A stretch of 64,000 nt of DNA from assembly GCF_027856955.1 (NCBI RefSeq), contig NZ_JAPSMD010000002.1, forward strand, positions 1 through 64,000, given 5' to 3'. Origin of the DNA: Falsiroseomonas oryzae (GTDB taxonomy: Bacteria > Pseudomonadota > Alphaproteobacteria > Acetobacterales > Acetobacteraceae). Under the pieces are notes generated by a model. That model saw nothing but the letters and a program-made list of their open reading frames with translations. It had not been told where the DNA came from and ran no database searches. Within the stretch, counting starts at the first letter, position 1; each line of letters opens with the position of its first letter. Shown here in pieces: positions 1 through 8,428 of this stretch. The position numbers were made by a program, and so were the translations under genes.

Positions 1-253
1 TCCGCCCGGCCGCGCCCCTCGCCGATGCGCCCCTTGCCGACGCGCCGCTTGCCTTCCTCGTCCCGCTCGCCGTCTTGGTGCGGGTGGTCTTGGCGGCAGC
101 ACCGCCGCTGCGGCCCGCGGTGGCGCGCTTGCTGCCCGCGGCGGCGCGGCGCGTGCCCGTGCGGCGGCGCCGTGGCTGCTCCTTTTCGGGCTCGGCCGAT
201 CCGCTCTGCTGGTCGTCGCCCGTTGCCGGCATCTGCTCCGTCTCGTCGCTCAT
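1..253 (-). CDS. Basic Ala/Lys/Arg-rich protein, N-terminal part (3' end off the window)
   Basis: An open frame starts with ATG at 253 on the minus strand, seven bases after a strong GGAGGAGG ribosome site, and runs off the left edge after 84 codons. The first 25 residues are acidic and polar (MSDETEQMPATGDD...). From about residue 30 the protein is dominated by Arg, Lys, Ala, Gly, Thr and Ser, with short repeated units such as SGASARGASARG. This resembles the disordered basic tails of histone H1-like or polymer-granule-associated proteins, but no folded domain is visible, so no function is assigned. It is in the same orientation as the hexuronate operon and separated from it by about 245 noncoding bases. 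Confidence 0.6.
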   Translation of the reverse strand, partial: MSDETEQMPATGDDQQSGSAEPEKEQPRRRRTGTRRAAAGSKRATAGRSGGAAAKTTRTKTASGTRKASGASARGASARGAAGR

Positions 254-499
254 GTGCTGATCCTCCTCCGTCAGGTCGTGTTCGCCGAGGTAACGCCGCT
301 TGTCGCCAGCGTCGCCTCGTCCTGCGCGCGCCCTGCGCGTCACCGTCCCCCCGGAGTGCCGGACCCAGCGGCGTCGCCTGCTGCGAATCCGTCGGCTCCA
401 CGGTGTCGCGCGCCGGCTCGGCACGCCGCCGCGCGCTGCAATGGCGCGGGTGCCGAGGCGAACGTCACGTCGCGGCGATTGTTCCCGTGCAGGGACGCG

Positions 500-1342
500 T
501 CACTGCCAATGAATCATCAGTGAGGCGGAGAGCGTGGCGCCTGGGTCGACTACGTGCATGGCGCCATGCGCGGCGGATGCGGCCCGGTTCGGCGCATCCG
601 GTGCGTGGCTCACCGGCTCGACGGCCAGCACGGCGGCATGCGGCGGAGCGAAGACCTGGAGGTTCGCAGCCCACGCACCGGTGGCATGAAGGGTCAGCGC
701 GTAGCCGTCCGGCCAAGCGATTCGCGCGACGCCATCCCAGCCAGCGAAATGCGTGTCGAGGCCCTGCAGAGCTTCATCGCTGCCATCCACTCCGGCGCTC
801 GGGCGAGGTTCGATCGGCAGGTTGCGCTCGTCCCGACGGAAGGCGACGCGCGCTGCGGCGCTTAGCCGCGTGCCTGCTGGCCGCGGAAAATAGGGATGCC
901 AGCCCAGGCCCATCGGTGTCGGGACGCCGCCGCGGTTCGTCAGGCCCACCGAGAGATGCAGCGCGCCTGCCGAGAGGTTCGCCGCGAGCCGGGCCTCCCC
1001 GGCGAACGGCACATGGTCGAAGGTACACGCCAGCAACGCCGAACCGTCATCCGCCCGTAGGACCGTCCACGGCATGTCGCGGAGAAAACCATGGATGGCA
1101 GTGCCCTCGTCGGGCCGGTTGACAGGCAAGCGGTGCTCGGTGCCGGCCACCACGATCCGTCCCCCGTCGAGCCGGTTCGTCCAGGGCGCCATGAGGAAGG
1201 ACCCGTGGAAGCCGCGATTCGGGTCCTCCCCCGGCGGCACCGGCACCAGCAGATCGCGACCGGCGTGGCGCAGAGCGGCGAACGCGGCGCCCTGCTCGGG
1301 CAGGATGACGGCCTCGGCGCCGACGGCCCGCAGGGTGATCAT
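500..1342 (-). CDS. Aldose 1-epimerase (mutarotase) family protein
   Basis: The 280-residue product is a galactose mutarotase-type beta-sandwich enzyme, expected to interconvert sugar or uronate anomers in the cytoplasm. Family features seen are the N-terminal GAAFAALRHAGRDLL region, the NRLDGGR segment, IHGFLRD with the conserved His, LGWHPYF with the second catalytic-type His, and a late LAVEPVSHAPDAPN segment carrying the conserved Glu. A longer frame begins at 1402, but ATG 1342 overlaps the stop of the uronate dehydrogenase gene as ATGA, and the family similarity starts there (MITLRAVGAEAVIL). Being the last gene of the TRAP-uronate dehydrogenase operon, it probably supplies the pyranose anomer used by the dehydrogenase. 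Confidence 0.85.
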   Translation of the reverse strand: MITLRAVGAEAVILPEQGAAFAALRHAGRDLLVPVPPGEDPNRGFHGSFLMAPWTNRLDGGRIVVAGTEHRLPVNRPDEGTAIHGFLRDMPWTVLRADDGSALLACTFDHVPFAGEARLAANLSAGALHLSVGLTNRGGVPTPMGLGWHPYFPRPAGTRLSAAARVAFRRDERNLPIEPRPSAGVDGSDEALQGLDTHFAGWDGVARIAWPDGYALTLHATGAWAANLQVFAPPHAAVLAVEPVSHAPDAPNRAASAAHGAMHVVDPGATLSASLMIHWQ

Positions 1343-2178
1343 TCCAGGCTGAAGGGATCGCGCGGGGAGAAGCCGCTCTTCCGGGAATACTCGATCGGGC
1401 AATAGAAGCCGCCCTGATAGCGCTCCTCGACGGGGTTTCCGCTGACCACCTTTTCGATTTCGGTACGGTAGGTCTCGGCGCTGTCCTTCGGCTGCCAGCC
1501 GATGCGGTCGCGGTGGTCCTTCGCCCAGAAGCTCTGCGGATTATTGGAGGCGCCCCAAATCACGGCGTGCCCGACGCGCTCCGCCTCAATGCAGCGGATC
1601 ACGCAACTCGCCAGATCGGGGTAGGAGAGCCAAGTCGAGAGGCCGCGGGCGTTGTTCGGCTTCGGCAGGCAGGAGCCGATGCGGATGTTGACATTCTCCA
1701 ACCCGTGCTTGTCCCAGTAAAGGCGGCCCATCAGCTCGCCATAAGCCTTGGACAGGCCGTAGTAGCCGTCCGGACGGAACTGGCAGTCGAAGTCGAGCTT
1801 GCCTTCGTTGCCGCGCGGCCGCTCGTGGAAGCCGATGGTGTGGTTGGAACTGGCGAAGACCACCCGCGCGCCCTCGCGCCGCGCCGCCTCGTAGATGTGG
1901 TAGAGGCCGCGGATGTTGGGCTCGATGATGGTCTCGAAAGGCTGCTCGGTGGCGTTGCCGCCGAAATGCAGGATGGTGGAGCATCCCTCGGCCTGGCGGA
2001 CGATGGCCAGGGCCTCGTTCAGGTCGGCCCGGACGAAGCTCGCACCCTTCGGCAGCGGATCCGGGAAGGGGGCGATGTCGGTCAGGCGCAGCGTGTAGCC
2101 GGCCGCGCCCAGCTCGCGCGCCAGCATGCGGCCGAGCGCGCCGGAGGCGCCGGTCAGCAGGATCGGCTTGGTGTGCAT
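1339..2178 (-). CDS. udh: Uronate dehydrogenase (NAD-dependent, extended SDR)
   Basis: The 279-residue protein oxidises D-galacturonate or D-glucuronate to the aldarolactone, the first step of the oxidative hexuronate pathway. It has the Rossmann motif GASGALG at residues 10-16, the SSNHTIGFHE segment, the catalytic YGLSK (YxxxK) and the RIGSCLPKPNN segment. These follow the Agrobacterium Udh pattern more closely than generic NAD-dependent epimerases. The length matches the family (about 265-280). The start has a GAGGAAGG ribosome site. It lies 12 bases after dctM and overlaps the mutarotase gene by four bases. The neighbours (a TRAP transporter and mutarotase) match known hexuronate operons. 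Exact substrate preference between the two uronates is not readable. Confidence 0.9.
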   Translation of the reverse strand: MHTKPILLTGASGALGRMLARELGAAGYTLRLTDIAPFPDPLPKGASFVRADLNEALAIVRQAEGCSTILHFGGNATEQPFETIIEPNIRGLYHIYEAARREGARVVFASSNHTIGFHERPRGNEGKLDFDCQFRPDGYYGLSKAYGELMGRLYWDKHGLENVNIRIGSCLPKPNNARGLSTWLSYPDLASCVIRCIEAERVGHAVIWGASNNPQSFWAKDHRDRIGWQPKDSAETYRTEIEKVVSGNPVEERYQGGFYCPIEYSRKSGFSPRDPFSLE

Positions 2179-2190
2179 CGGTACCTTCCT

Positions 2191-3489
2191 CTATCCGCCG
2201 TAGCCCAGCAGAAGGCGCGGCAGGGTCAGCGAAACGGCAGGCACGTAGGTGGTCAAGGCGAGCGCCACCACGATCGCCCCCCAGAAGGGCCAGATGGTGC
2301 GCATCACCTGCTCGATGGATATTCGCCCGATCGCGCAGCCGACGAAGAGCACGGCGCCGACCGGCGGCGTGGTCAGGCCGAGGCCGAGATTCATCATCAT
2401 CACCATGCCGAACTGCACGGGGTCCACGCCGATGGCCACGACCACCGGCAGGAAGATCGGCGTGGTGATGAGGATCAGCGCCGCCATGTCCATCACGCAA
2501 CCCAACAGCAGCAGGCAGAGATTGATCATAAGCAGGATGACGATGGGGTTGCTGCTGATCGCCAGCATCCCCTCGGTCAGCAGGTCGGGCAGGCGATACA
2601 GCGCGAGGAGGTAGGCGAAGGCGGTCGCCGTGCCGACCAGCAGGAACACCACCGCTGAGGTCCGGACGCTGGCCGCCACCGCGACCTTGAAGCTCTCCCA
2701 GCTCAGGGCCCGGTAGACGAGGATGGTCACGACCAGCGCCCAGATCGCGCCGAAGGCGGCGCTCTCGGTCACGGTGAAGATGCCCGAGAGCACACCGCCC
2801 AGGATGATGAAGGCGGTGAACAGTCCGGGCAGCGCATCCACGAATGTCCAGCCCAGGTAGCGGAAGCCCTTCCATCCCTCCGCCGGATAGCCGCGCCGCA
2901 CCGCCATGACGTAGGCGGCGGCCGCGAGGAAAAGGCACATCATGACGCCCGGCACGATTCCGGCGATGAACAGCGCCGAGACCGAGATGCCGCCGCCCGC
3001 CGCCAGCGAATAGAGGATCATGTTGTGGCTGGGCGGGATCAGGATGCCGGCAATGGAGGAAGTGACGGTGAGGCTCACCGCGTAGTCCACCCCGTACCCC
3101 TTGGCCTTCATCGCCGGGATCAGGATGGTCCCGGTCGCGGATGTGTCGGCGACCGCCGAGCCTGAGATGCCGCCGAACAGCATGGAGGTGGACACGTCCA
3201 CCATGCCCAGCCCACCCCGCATCCAGCCGACGCAGGCGGACGCGAGCGCGACCAGCCGCCGCGCGATGCCGCCATGCAGCATCAACTCGCCGGCGAAGAT
3301 GAAGAAAGGGATCGCCAGCAGCGAGAAGATGCTCATACCCGACGTCATCTGCTGGAAGGCGACCGCGGGGTTCAGCCCCTCCCACAGGAAGCCGGCCAGC
3401 GCCGCGATGCCCAGCGTGAAGGCCACCGGGATGCCTGCAACCACGCCGAGGATGAAGACGGCGATGATCAGGAGCAGTCCGAATTCCAC
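2191..3489 (-). CDS. dctM: TRAP transporter large permease (DctM type)
   Basis: The 432-residue, highly hydrophobic protein has the length and pattern of DctM subunits, with about 12 membrane segments. Family segments include LLAIPFFIFAGELM near the N-terminus, FGGISGSAVADTSATG around residue 110, and ILIPPSHNMILY around residue 150. It forms the sodium-driven channel of a tripartite ATP-independent periplasmic transporter. The start is GTG at 3489 with GGAG eight bases upstream; the next gene in transcription, udh, follows after 12 bases. Together with dctQ and dctP it should import the uronate used by udh, which is inference from context. Confidence 0.93.
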   Translation of the reverse strand: MEFGLLLIIAVFILGVVAGIPVAFTLGIAALAGFLWEGLNPAVAFQQMTSGMSIFSLLAIPFFIFAGELMLHGGIARRLVALASACVGWMRGGLGMVDVSTSMLFGGISGSAVADTSATGTILIPAMKAKGYGVDYAVSLTVTSSIAGILIPPSHNMILYSLAAGGGISVSALFIAGIVPGVMMCLFLAAAAYVMAVRRGYPAEGWKGFRYLGWTFVDALPGLFTAFIILGGVLSGIFTVTESAAFGAIWALVVTILVYRALSWESFKVAVAASVRTSAVVFLLVGTATAFAYLLALYRLPDLLTEGMLAISSNPIVILLMINLCLLLLGCVMDMAALILITTPIFLPVVVAIGVDPVQFGMVMMMNLGLGLTTPPVGAVLFVGCAIGRISIEQVMRTIWPFWGAIVVALALTTYVPAVSLTLPRLLLGYGG

Positions 3490-3495
3490 GCGCGG

Positions 3496-4011
3496 CTACT
3501 CCAGGAAGGCGGCCTTGATGCCGCGCTGCTCGGGCCCTTCCTTGCGGAGTATGTCGAGCAGCACCTGCTCGATGGCGAAGAGCGTTATGAGACCTCCACA
3601 GACCATCAGCGGCACGTAGGTCCAGCCTTGGCTGATGCCGAGCAGCGGGATGCGGAAGTTCCAGACCATTTCCACCAGCTCCTGCGAATAGATCATCATC
3701 GCGAAGCCGAAGAGACCGACCAGTGCGTCACAGGCCACAGCGATCCAGCGCTGCGCCGCCATGGGAAGCGATTCGCGGAAGCCGAGGACCGAGAGATGGA
3801 AGCGTTCCCGGACGCCGACGGCGGCGACAGGCAAGGCGATTGAGAGAATGGCGAGCGTGGCGCCGCGTTCCACCCAGGTCGGCGTGTCGTTCAGCACGTA
3901 TCGTCCGAAGACCATCCACCCCATCATCGCCACCAGCGCCACCAATGCGGCCCCTGCGGTGATGATGACGAGGCGGCAAAAGATGTCGAGCATGCGCGAG
4001 AACAGCGCCAT
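3496..4011 (-). CDS. dctQ: TRAP transporter small permease (DctQ type)
   Basis: The 171-residue protein has four predicted membrane segments and the DctQ signature region (GRYVLNDTPTWVERGATLAI) near residue 35. DctQ subunits bind DctM and help couple the periplasmic receptor to the channel. It lies six bases before dctM and 79 bases after dctP in the same operon. A downstream Met at residue 8 is a possible alternative start. The small subunit is poorly conserved, so the assignment rests on size, topology and position between dctP and dctM. Confidence 0.88.
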   Translation of the reverse strand: MALFSRMLDIFCRLVIITAGAALVALVAMMGWMVFGRYVLNDTPTWVERGATLAILSIALPVAAVGVRERFHLSVLGFRESLPMAAQRWIAVACDALVGLFGFAMMIYSQELVEMVWNFRIPLLGISQGWTYVPLMVCGGLITLFAIEQVLLDILRKEGPEQRGIKAAFLE

Positions 4012-4090
4012 GACTGGTCTTGCTCCGGAAGGATGGGAGTTTCGCGCATGCTCTGGGCGTAGCCGCCTTGGCGGCCGCGCCCAGCCTGCA

Positions 4091-5077
4091 TCATTCCGTC
4101 TCTCGGATGCGCCGGACGAGTGCCTGGAGCTGCGGCGTCCCGGCGTGCTTGGCGTACACGCTCTCCATCAAGTTCGCGAAGGGACGGCGGTCCGTGATGT
4201 CGACGACCGTGACGCCGGCTGCGACCACGATCTCCCGCGAACGGCGCTCGCGCTCGGCCCAGAGTTGACGCTGGAAGGCCGCAGACTCACGCGCTGCATC
4301 ACGAAGGATGTTGCGCTCCTGATCGTTCAGCCGCTGCCAGCGCTGGCGAGAAACGGCGAGCACCTCCGGCACATTGGAATGCTCAGTCGTGGAATAAATC
4401 CGCGCGTGCTCGAAATGCCGCTGGCTCTCGTAGGAAGGCCAGTTGTTCTCTGCGCCGTCGATCACGCCTGACTGCAATGCGGTGTAGACCTCGCCGAAGG
4501 GAAGTGGCGTGGGGTTGGCTCCTAGGGCGCGCATCATGTCAATCCAGAGATCCGAAGTTTGAACACGGATCTTGAGGCCGCGCATATCCTCCGGCGTGCG
4601 GATCTGCCGGTCACGGGTGTAGAAGGAGCGCGCGCCGGCATCATACCAGGCTAGAGCGATGATGCCGATTGCCTCCAGATCACGAGCAAGCGCCTCGCCG
4701 ACCGGGCCATCCATCACGCGATGCAGATGCGGCACGTCGCGGAATATGAATGGCAGCGTCACGACGTTCGTCGAGGGAGCGAGATTGTTGAAGGGCGACA
4801 GATTGTAGTTGGCGAAGTCGATTGTGCCGAGACGCATCTGTTGGATTGCTTCGTCCTGCTGGCCGAGCGTCGCGTTGTGATAGGTGCGCATGCGGATGCG
4901 GTTGTTGGTGCGCTGCATGACCAGTTCGCCGAAACGGTCCATGCCCCGGCTGTTCGGATAGTCCGGAACATGGATGTTCCAACCGCGCCATTCCTGGGCC
5001 TGACTCGGGCTGCCCATCCAGGGCAACAGGACGGCGACGGCAACCGCCGCGGCACGCAGCGCGCGCTTCAAGGACAT
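4091..5077 (-). CDS. dctP: TRAP transporter periplasmic substrate-binding protein (DctP family)
   Basis: The 328-residue precursor has a clear Sec signal (MSLKRALRAAAVAVAVLLPW, then cleavage near SQAQ). DctP features follow: MDRFGELVMQRTNNRIRMRTY, LGQQDEAIQQMRLGTIDFA, the DMRGLKIRVQ segment carrying the substrate-carboxylate arginine, and GVIDGAENNWPSYES. The receptor captures an organic acid in the periplasm and delivers it to DctQM. The linked uronate dehydrogenase makes a hexuronate the likely ligand. The start has a GGGGAGGAAG ribosome site. This is the first gene of a five-gene operon, and the gap to dctQ (79 bases) is the longest inside it. Confidence 0.93.
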   Translation of the reverse strand: MSLKRALRAAAVAVAVLLPWMGSPSQAQEWRGWNIHVPDYPNSRGMDRFGELVMQRTNNRIRMRTYHNATLGQQDEAIQQMRLGTIDFANYNLSPFNNLAPSTNVVTLPFIFRDVPHLHRVMDGPVGEALARDLEAIGIIALAWYDAGARSFYTRDRQIRTPEDMRGLKIRVQTSDLWIDMMRALGANPTPLPFGEVYTALQSGVIDGAENNWPSYESQRHFEHARIYSTTEHSNVPEVLAVSRQRWQRLNDQERNILRDAARESAAFQRQLWAERERRSREIVVAAGVTVVDITDRRPFANLMESVYAKHAGTPQLQALVRRIRETE

Positions 5078-5125
5078 GTCTCTTCCTCCCCTACCGTGGC
5101 GTCTTGGCCGCCTGTGTGTGTCGCC

Positions 5126-5156
5126 ATCATACGAGCCGGTTGGGCGGCCCTGTCAA
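5126..5156 (-). promoter_or_regulatory. Candidate sigma-70-like promoter of the hexuronate operon
   Basis: On the minus strand TTGACA (5156-5151) is followed after 19 bases by TATGAT (5131-5126). Both hexamers are near consensus but the spacer is longer than the optimal 17. Transcription would start near 5118 and leave a leader of about 40 bases before dctP. Confidence 0.4.
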
Positions 5157-5224
5157 ATCGGCGCTGGCCGGGAACGATACCGTCCGTCGGACGCTTCCCT
5201 CCCCCGGGTGATGGGGGTGAGGCC

Positions 5225-5377
5225 ATGGATGCCGACGGCGAGACGCAGCGGACCGAGATGCCGGACGTGCCGCTCGTGCCGGCGGGCGCGGTGGGCTTCC
5301 TTCTGTATCCCTGGGCGGTGCAGTTGATCCTGGCGAACCCGCCGGCCAACGACGCAGGCCAGCCGTCGGCGCGCTGA
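5225..5377 (+). CDS. Possible 50-residue hypothetical protein in the dctP-amidase gap
   Basis: Between dctP and the amidase there are about 355 bases without a recognised gene. This frame is the only candidate: ATG at 5225 with GGGGGTGAGG just upstream, ending at 5377. The product has an acidic start and a hydrophobic middle (VGFLLYPWAVQLILA). No family is recognised and it may be chance. The rest of the gap holds the dctP promoter and nothing else I can support. Confidence 0.2.
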   Translation: MDADGETQRTEMPDVPLVPAGAVGFLLYPWAVQLILANPPANDAGQPSAR

Positions 5378-5434
5378 TCCGCCGCTTGCGGCCAGCGGGG
5401 GCACCGCGCAGCATCGGGCCGGTTCACGTGCCGG

Positions 5435-6793
5435 ATGCCCGAGATGCCTCTCCCGACGATTGCCCAGGCCGCAAACGACCTCGCCGATGGCCGGACCGCT
5501 TCGGTTGTCCTGGTCGAAGAAGCGTTGTCACGCATCGGCGACCCGACCGGCGAGGGTGCACGTGCCTTCGTGGAGGTGCAGGCCGGCAGCGCGATGGCTG
5601 CCGCGCGCGCCATGGACGACCTGCGGGCCGCGGGCCGCCCACCCAGCCCCTGGGCCGGAATCCCGATCTCGATCAAGGACCTCTACGACCAGACCGGCCA
5701 TGTCACGCGCGGCGGGTCCGCCGCCTTGTCCGGCGCGGATCCGGCGCTCGTCACAGCGCCATCCGTGGCCCGACTCGAGAGAGCGGGGTTCGTGGTGCTT
5801 GGCCGCACGAACATGAGCGAGTTTGCATTCTCGGGGCTCGGCGTGAATCCGCATTTCGGCACTCCACGCTCGCCTTGGGACCGTGCCACGGGACGCCTGC
5901 CCGGGGGCTCGTCATCGGGTGCGGCGGTCGCGACGGTAGACGGGATGGGCTTTGCCGGGCTTGGTTCCGATACAGGCGGATCCTGCCGCATTCCAGCGGC
6001 ACTCTGCGGGATCGTCGGGTGGAAGCCGACCGCCAGCCGTGTGCCGCTCGCCGGCACCCTTCCGCTCTCCTTCACCCTGGACAGCCTTGGCCCATTGGCG
6101 CGCTCGGTTGCGTGCTGCGCGCTGATCGACAGCCTGATGGCGGGCGAGGAGCCCTGGTCGCCAGGCCTGCCGCTTCCGGTCGCCGGGCTGAAGCTGGGCG
6201 TGTTGCAGGGCTATGTGACACAGGACTGGGACAAGGACGTCACCGCCGCTTTCGAGGCGGCGCTGTCTCGACTCTCCGCTGCTGGCGTGCGGATCGAGCG
6301 GCTCGACCTGCCCGAGCTCGCCGAGATCCCGGCCGTGAACGCCACCGGCGGCTTCGCGGCAAGCGAGGCCTGGGCATGGCACCGCGAGCTGATCGCGGCG
6401 AAGCGTGAGCACTACGATCCGCGGATCCTGCGGCGCATCATGCGGGGCGAGCGCATGTCGGCCGCCGACTACATCATCCTGACCCAGGCGCGCGCCCGGA
6501 TCATCGCGGCGATCGCGCCGCGCACCGCGCATCTCGATGCCGTCGTGACGCCCACCTGCCCCCTGGTTCCTCCCGCCATCGCCGAAGTCGAGGACGAGAC
6601 GGAGTACAACCGGATCAACCTGCTGCTGCTGCGGAACACGAGCGTGGCGAATTTCCTGGACCGCTGCGCGATCAGCCTGCCCTGCCATCGCCCGGGCGAC
6701 GCCCCCGTGGGGTTCATGCTGATGGGTGAGCGCATGGGCGATGCCCGGCTGCTCGCTGTCGCTCAGGCCGTAGAGGGCGTGCTCCGGTCCTGA
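5435..6793 (+). CDS. Amidase signature family hydrolase
   Basis: The 452-residue protein belongs to the GatA/AtzF-like amidase signature family, which hydrolyses amide bonds with a Ser-cisSer-Lys triad. The triad is visible: K81 in SIKDLYD, the serines 159-161 in PGGSSSGAA, and nucleophile S183 in DTGGSCRIPA. The length suits a stand-alone amidase; there are no GatB or GatC neighbours, so it is not read as the tRNA amidotransferase subunit. ATG 5435 is used; ATG 5444 is equally possible. It stands alone, convergent with the next gene, and its substrate is unknown. Confidence 0.88.
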   Translation: MPEMPLPTIAQAANDLADGRTASVVLVEEALSRIGDPTGEGARAFVEVQAGSAMAAARAMDDLRAAGRPPSPWAGIPISIKDLYDQTGHVTRGGSAALSGADPALVTAPSVARLERAGFVVLGRTNMSEFAFSGLGVNPHFGTPRSPWDRATGRLPGGSSSGAAVATVDGMGFAGLGSDTGGSCRIPAALCGIVGWKPTASRVPLAGTLPLSFTLDSLGPLARSVACCALIDSLMAGEEPWSPGLPLPVAGLKLGVLQGYVTQDWDKDVTAAFEAALSRLSAAGVRIERLDLPELAEIPAVNATGGFAASEAWAWHRELIAAKREHYDPRILRRIMRGERMSAADYIILTQARARIIAAIAPRTAHLDAVVTPTCPLVPPAIAEVEDETEYNRINLLLLRNTSVANFLDRCAISLPCHRPGDAPVGFMLMGERMGDARLLAVAQAVEGVLRS

Positions 6794-6863
6794 CCCGGCG
6801 GACCGCTCCGGGCGCGACGGCGGGGTTGCGACGCTTCCTACCCCTCCGCTCCGATCGCGACCT

Positions 6864-7766
6864 TCATGCCGGGTCGTCTCGGCCGGGGAGGGGGATGCCG
6901 GTCAGTGCCTGCCACACCCGGATCACGAACCCGTCGTCGGCCCGGCCATGGCCCATGGCGGACGCGGCCGTGAACAGCTGCTGCGCCTGGCTGGCCAGCG
7001 GCACGGGGTGGTCGAGTGATCGCGCCAACTCCGCGACCAGGCCAAGGTCCTTCACGAAGATGTCCACCGCCGACCGCGGCGCGTCATCACCCTCCAGCAC
7101 CCGGGCCATGCGGTTCTCGAACATCCAGGAATTGCCGGCGGCGCTGGTGACGACCTCGTAGAGCTGGCGTGGATCTGCGCCGGCCCGGATGCCCAGGGAC
7201 ATCGCCTCCGCCGCCACCGCGATATGCACGCCCGCGAGCAGTTGGTGGACGACCTTCACGGTGGCGCCGATCCCCGGCCGGTCACCCAGCCGCCAGACCT
7301 TGGTCGCAACGGCCGCCAGCACCGGCTCGGCCTTGGCGAAGGCAACGGGATCTCCCGAAGCCATGACGGTCATCTCGCCCGCGGCGGCCTTCGCGGCGCC
7401 GCCCGAAACCGGCGCGTCGAGATAGAGGAGGCCATGTCCGGCGGTCGTCTCGGCCAGCCGGGCTGCGTCCGCGGGCGACATCGTCGCGGAGGAGATCACC
7501 ACCGCTCCCGGTGCCAGACGGCCTGCGCAGCCTTCGGGGCCGAACAGGGCTGCCTCCGTCTGGGCGGCGTTGACGACCAGGAGCAGCACGGCCTCGAGGC
7601 CCGGAGGCAAGTCAGCCGGGCTGGCGCAGGCCGATCCGCCGGCCCCGGCGAACTCGGCGCGGGCGGAGTCACGCAGGTCGCATCCCGTCGTCTCCAAGCC
7701 GGCGCGCAGGCAGGACTTCGCAGCGCCCATGCCCATCGCCCCAAGCCCGATCACCCCGACGCGCAT
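6864..7766 (-). CDS. NAD-dependent 3-hydroxyacid dehydrogenase, L-threonate dehydrogenase (LtnD)-like
   Basis: The 300-residue protein is a beta-hydroxyacid dehydrogenase: MRVGVIGLGAMGMG nucleotide-binding start, DAPVSGGAAKAAAGEMT substrate loop, and GATVKVVHQLLAG with the catalytic Lys. The segments LAGVHIAVAAEAM and SAAGNSWMFENRM fit the LtnD (threonate) branch better than 3-hydroxyisobutyrate dehydrogenase. The frame extends to 7793, but ATG 7766 has GGAGGGA nine bases upstream and begins directly at the Rossmann strand. LtnD oxidises L-threonate to 2-oxo-tetronate. Its usual partners (OtnK/OtnC/OtnI) are not nearby, so the substrate is uncertain. Confidence 0.8.
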   Translation of the reverse strand: MRVGVIGLGAMGMGAAKSCLRAGLETTGCDLRDSARAEFAGAGGSACASPADLPPGLEAVLLLVVNAAQTEAALFGPEGCAGRLAPGAVVISSATMSPADAARLAETTAGHGLLYLDAPVSGGAAKAAAGEMTVMASGDPVAFAKAEPVLAAVATKVWRLGDRPGIGATVKVVHQLLAGVHIAVAAEAMSLGIRAGADPRQLYEVVTSAAGNSWMFENRMARVLEGDDAPRSAVDIFVKDLGLVAELARSLDHPVPLASQAQQLFTAASAMGHGRADDGFVIRVWQALTGIPLPGRDDPA

Positions 7767-7811
7767 CGTCCGCACTCCCTCCGGAACGCGCACCCTCGCC
7801 GGGGGAGGTCT

Positions 7812-7901
7812 TCAGCGCAAGACGAGCACCAGGATCTGCACCAGGGCGGAGACGACGAGCAGCACCAAAACGATGCGGCTCAGGGTGGACATCGGCGGCA
7901 T
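7812..7901 (-). CDS. Possible 29-residue single-span membrane peptide
   Basis: Between ltnD-like and marR a short frame encodes MPPMSTLSRIVLVLLVVSAL followed by VQILVLVLR and a TGA stop. It has one uninterrupted hydrophobic helix of about 20 residues with basic residues at both ends, as in known small membrane proteins. No strong ribosome site precedes the ATG at 7901 or 7892, so it could be chance. Confidence 0.3.
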   Translation of the reverse strand: MPPMSTLSRIVLVLLVVSALVQILVLVLR

Positions 7902-7926
7902 CGCAAAGAGATAGGGAGCGCGCGTC

Positions 7927-8376
7927 TCAATCTGGAGGGGTGATGATCTCCCGCAGCAGCGCCTTCAGCGCCGATGCGGCCTCGGCATGCCGGGCGAGAA
8001 GCTCGGTTTCGTGCCGCCGCGCCTCACGGATCAGGTCGGCCGCCAGCTGTTCGCCGTCGCCGGTCAGCTTGATGCGGGTCTGCCGCCCCTCACGCTGCCG
8101 CAGCACGATGCCGTCCTGCGCCATCCGGTCGAGGAGCTTGGTCATGGTCGGCTGCTGCATCAGGCAGGCTGTCGCGAGCCTGCCGACCGTTTCGCCGTCG
8201 GCGGCACCGTGCAGCGTGGCTACCACGCGCCATGTCGGAACTGCCACGCCGCGTCGCTTCAGGCGCGCATGGAAGCCGGCCGAAGCAGCATGCGAGGCGC
8301 GCGCGAGCAGATACAGCAGATAGTCGTCGATGAACCGCGGCGGATCGCCCATCACGACAAACATATGACTTTTCAT
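7927..8376 (-). CDS. MarR family transcriptional regulator
   Basis: The 149-residue protein has the MarR winged-helix pattern: an N-terminal dimer helix (FIDDYLLYLLARASHA), the recognition region VGRLATACLMQQPTMTKLLDRM at about residues 75-97, and the wing RQREGRQTRIKLT. It is read divergently from a NicX-like dioxygenase gene across 52 bases. In Pseudomonas putida the nic lower pathway is controlled by NicR, also a MarR protein, so local control of the adjacent operon is a reasonable inference. The start is taken at ATG 8376; Met codons at 8364 and 8352 are alternatives. The large frame upstream of it is antisense to the dioxygenase and is not coding. Confidence 0.88.
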   Translation of the reverse strand: MKSHMFVVMGDPPRFIDDYLLYLLARASHAASAGFHARLKRRGVAVPTWRVVATLHGAADGETVGRLATACLMQQPTMTKLLDRMAQDGIVLRQREGRQTRIKLTGDGEQLAADLIREARRHETELLARHAEAASALKALLREIITPPD

Positions 8377-8428
8377 GCGAGCCGCGCCAGCCCTACAATC
8401 GCCCTCAGGGGCGCTGGGAGGTTCAGGA

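Noticed and set aside
25-1122. Long plus-strand open frame of 365 codons
   Set aside because: It is antisense to the mutarotase and to the basic protein, has an Arg/Pro/Ala-rich composition typical of GC-rich shadow frames, and matches no family.
1513-3385. Large open frames opposite or out of frame with udh and dctM
   Set aside because: Both are low-complexity shadows of two clearly recognised genes on the minus strand.
5435-6793. Amidase as glutamyl-tRNA amidotransferase subunit A (gatA)
   Set aside because: No gatB or gatC neighbour, and the sequence around the triad fits a stand-alone amidase.
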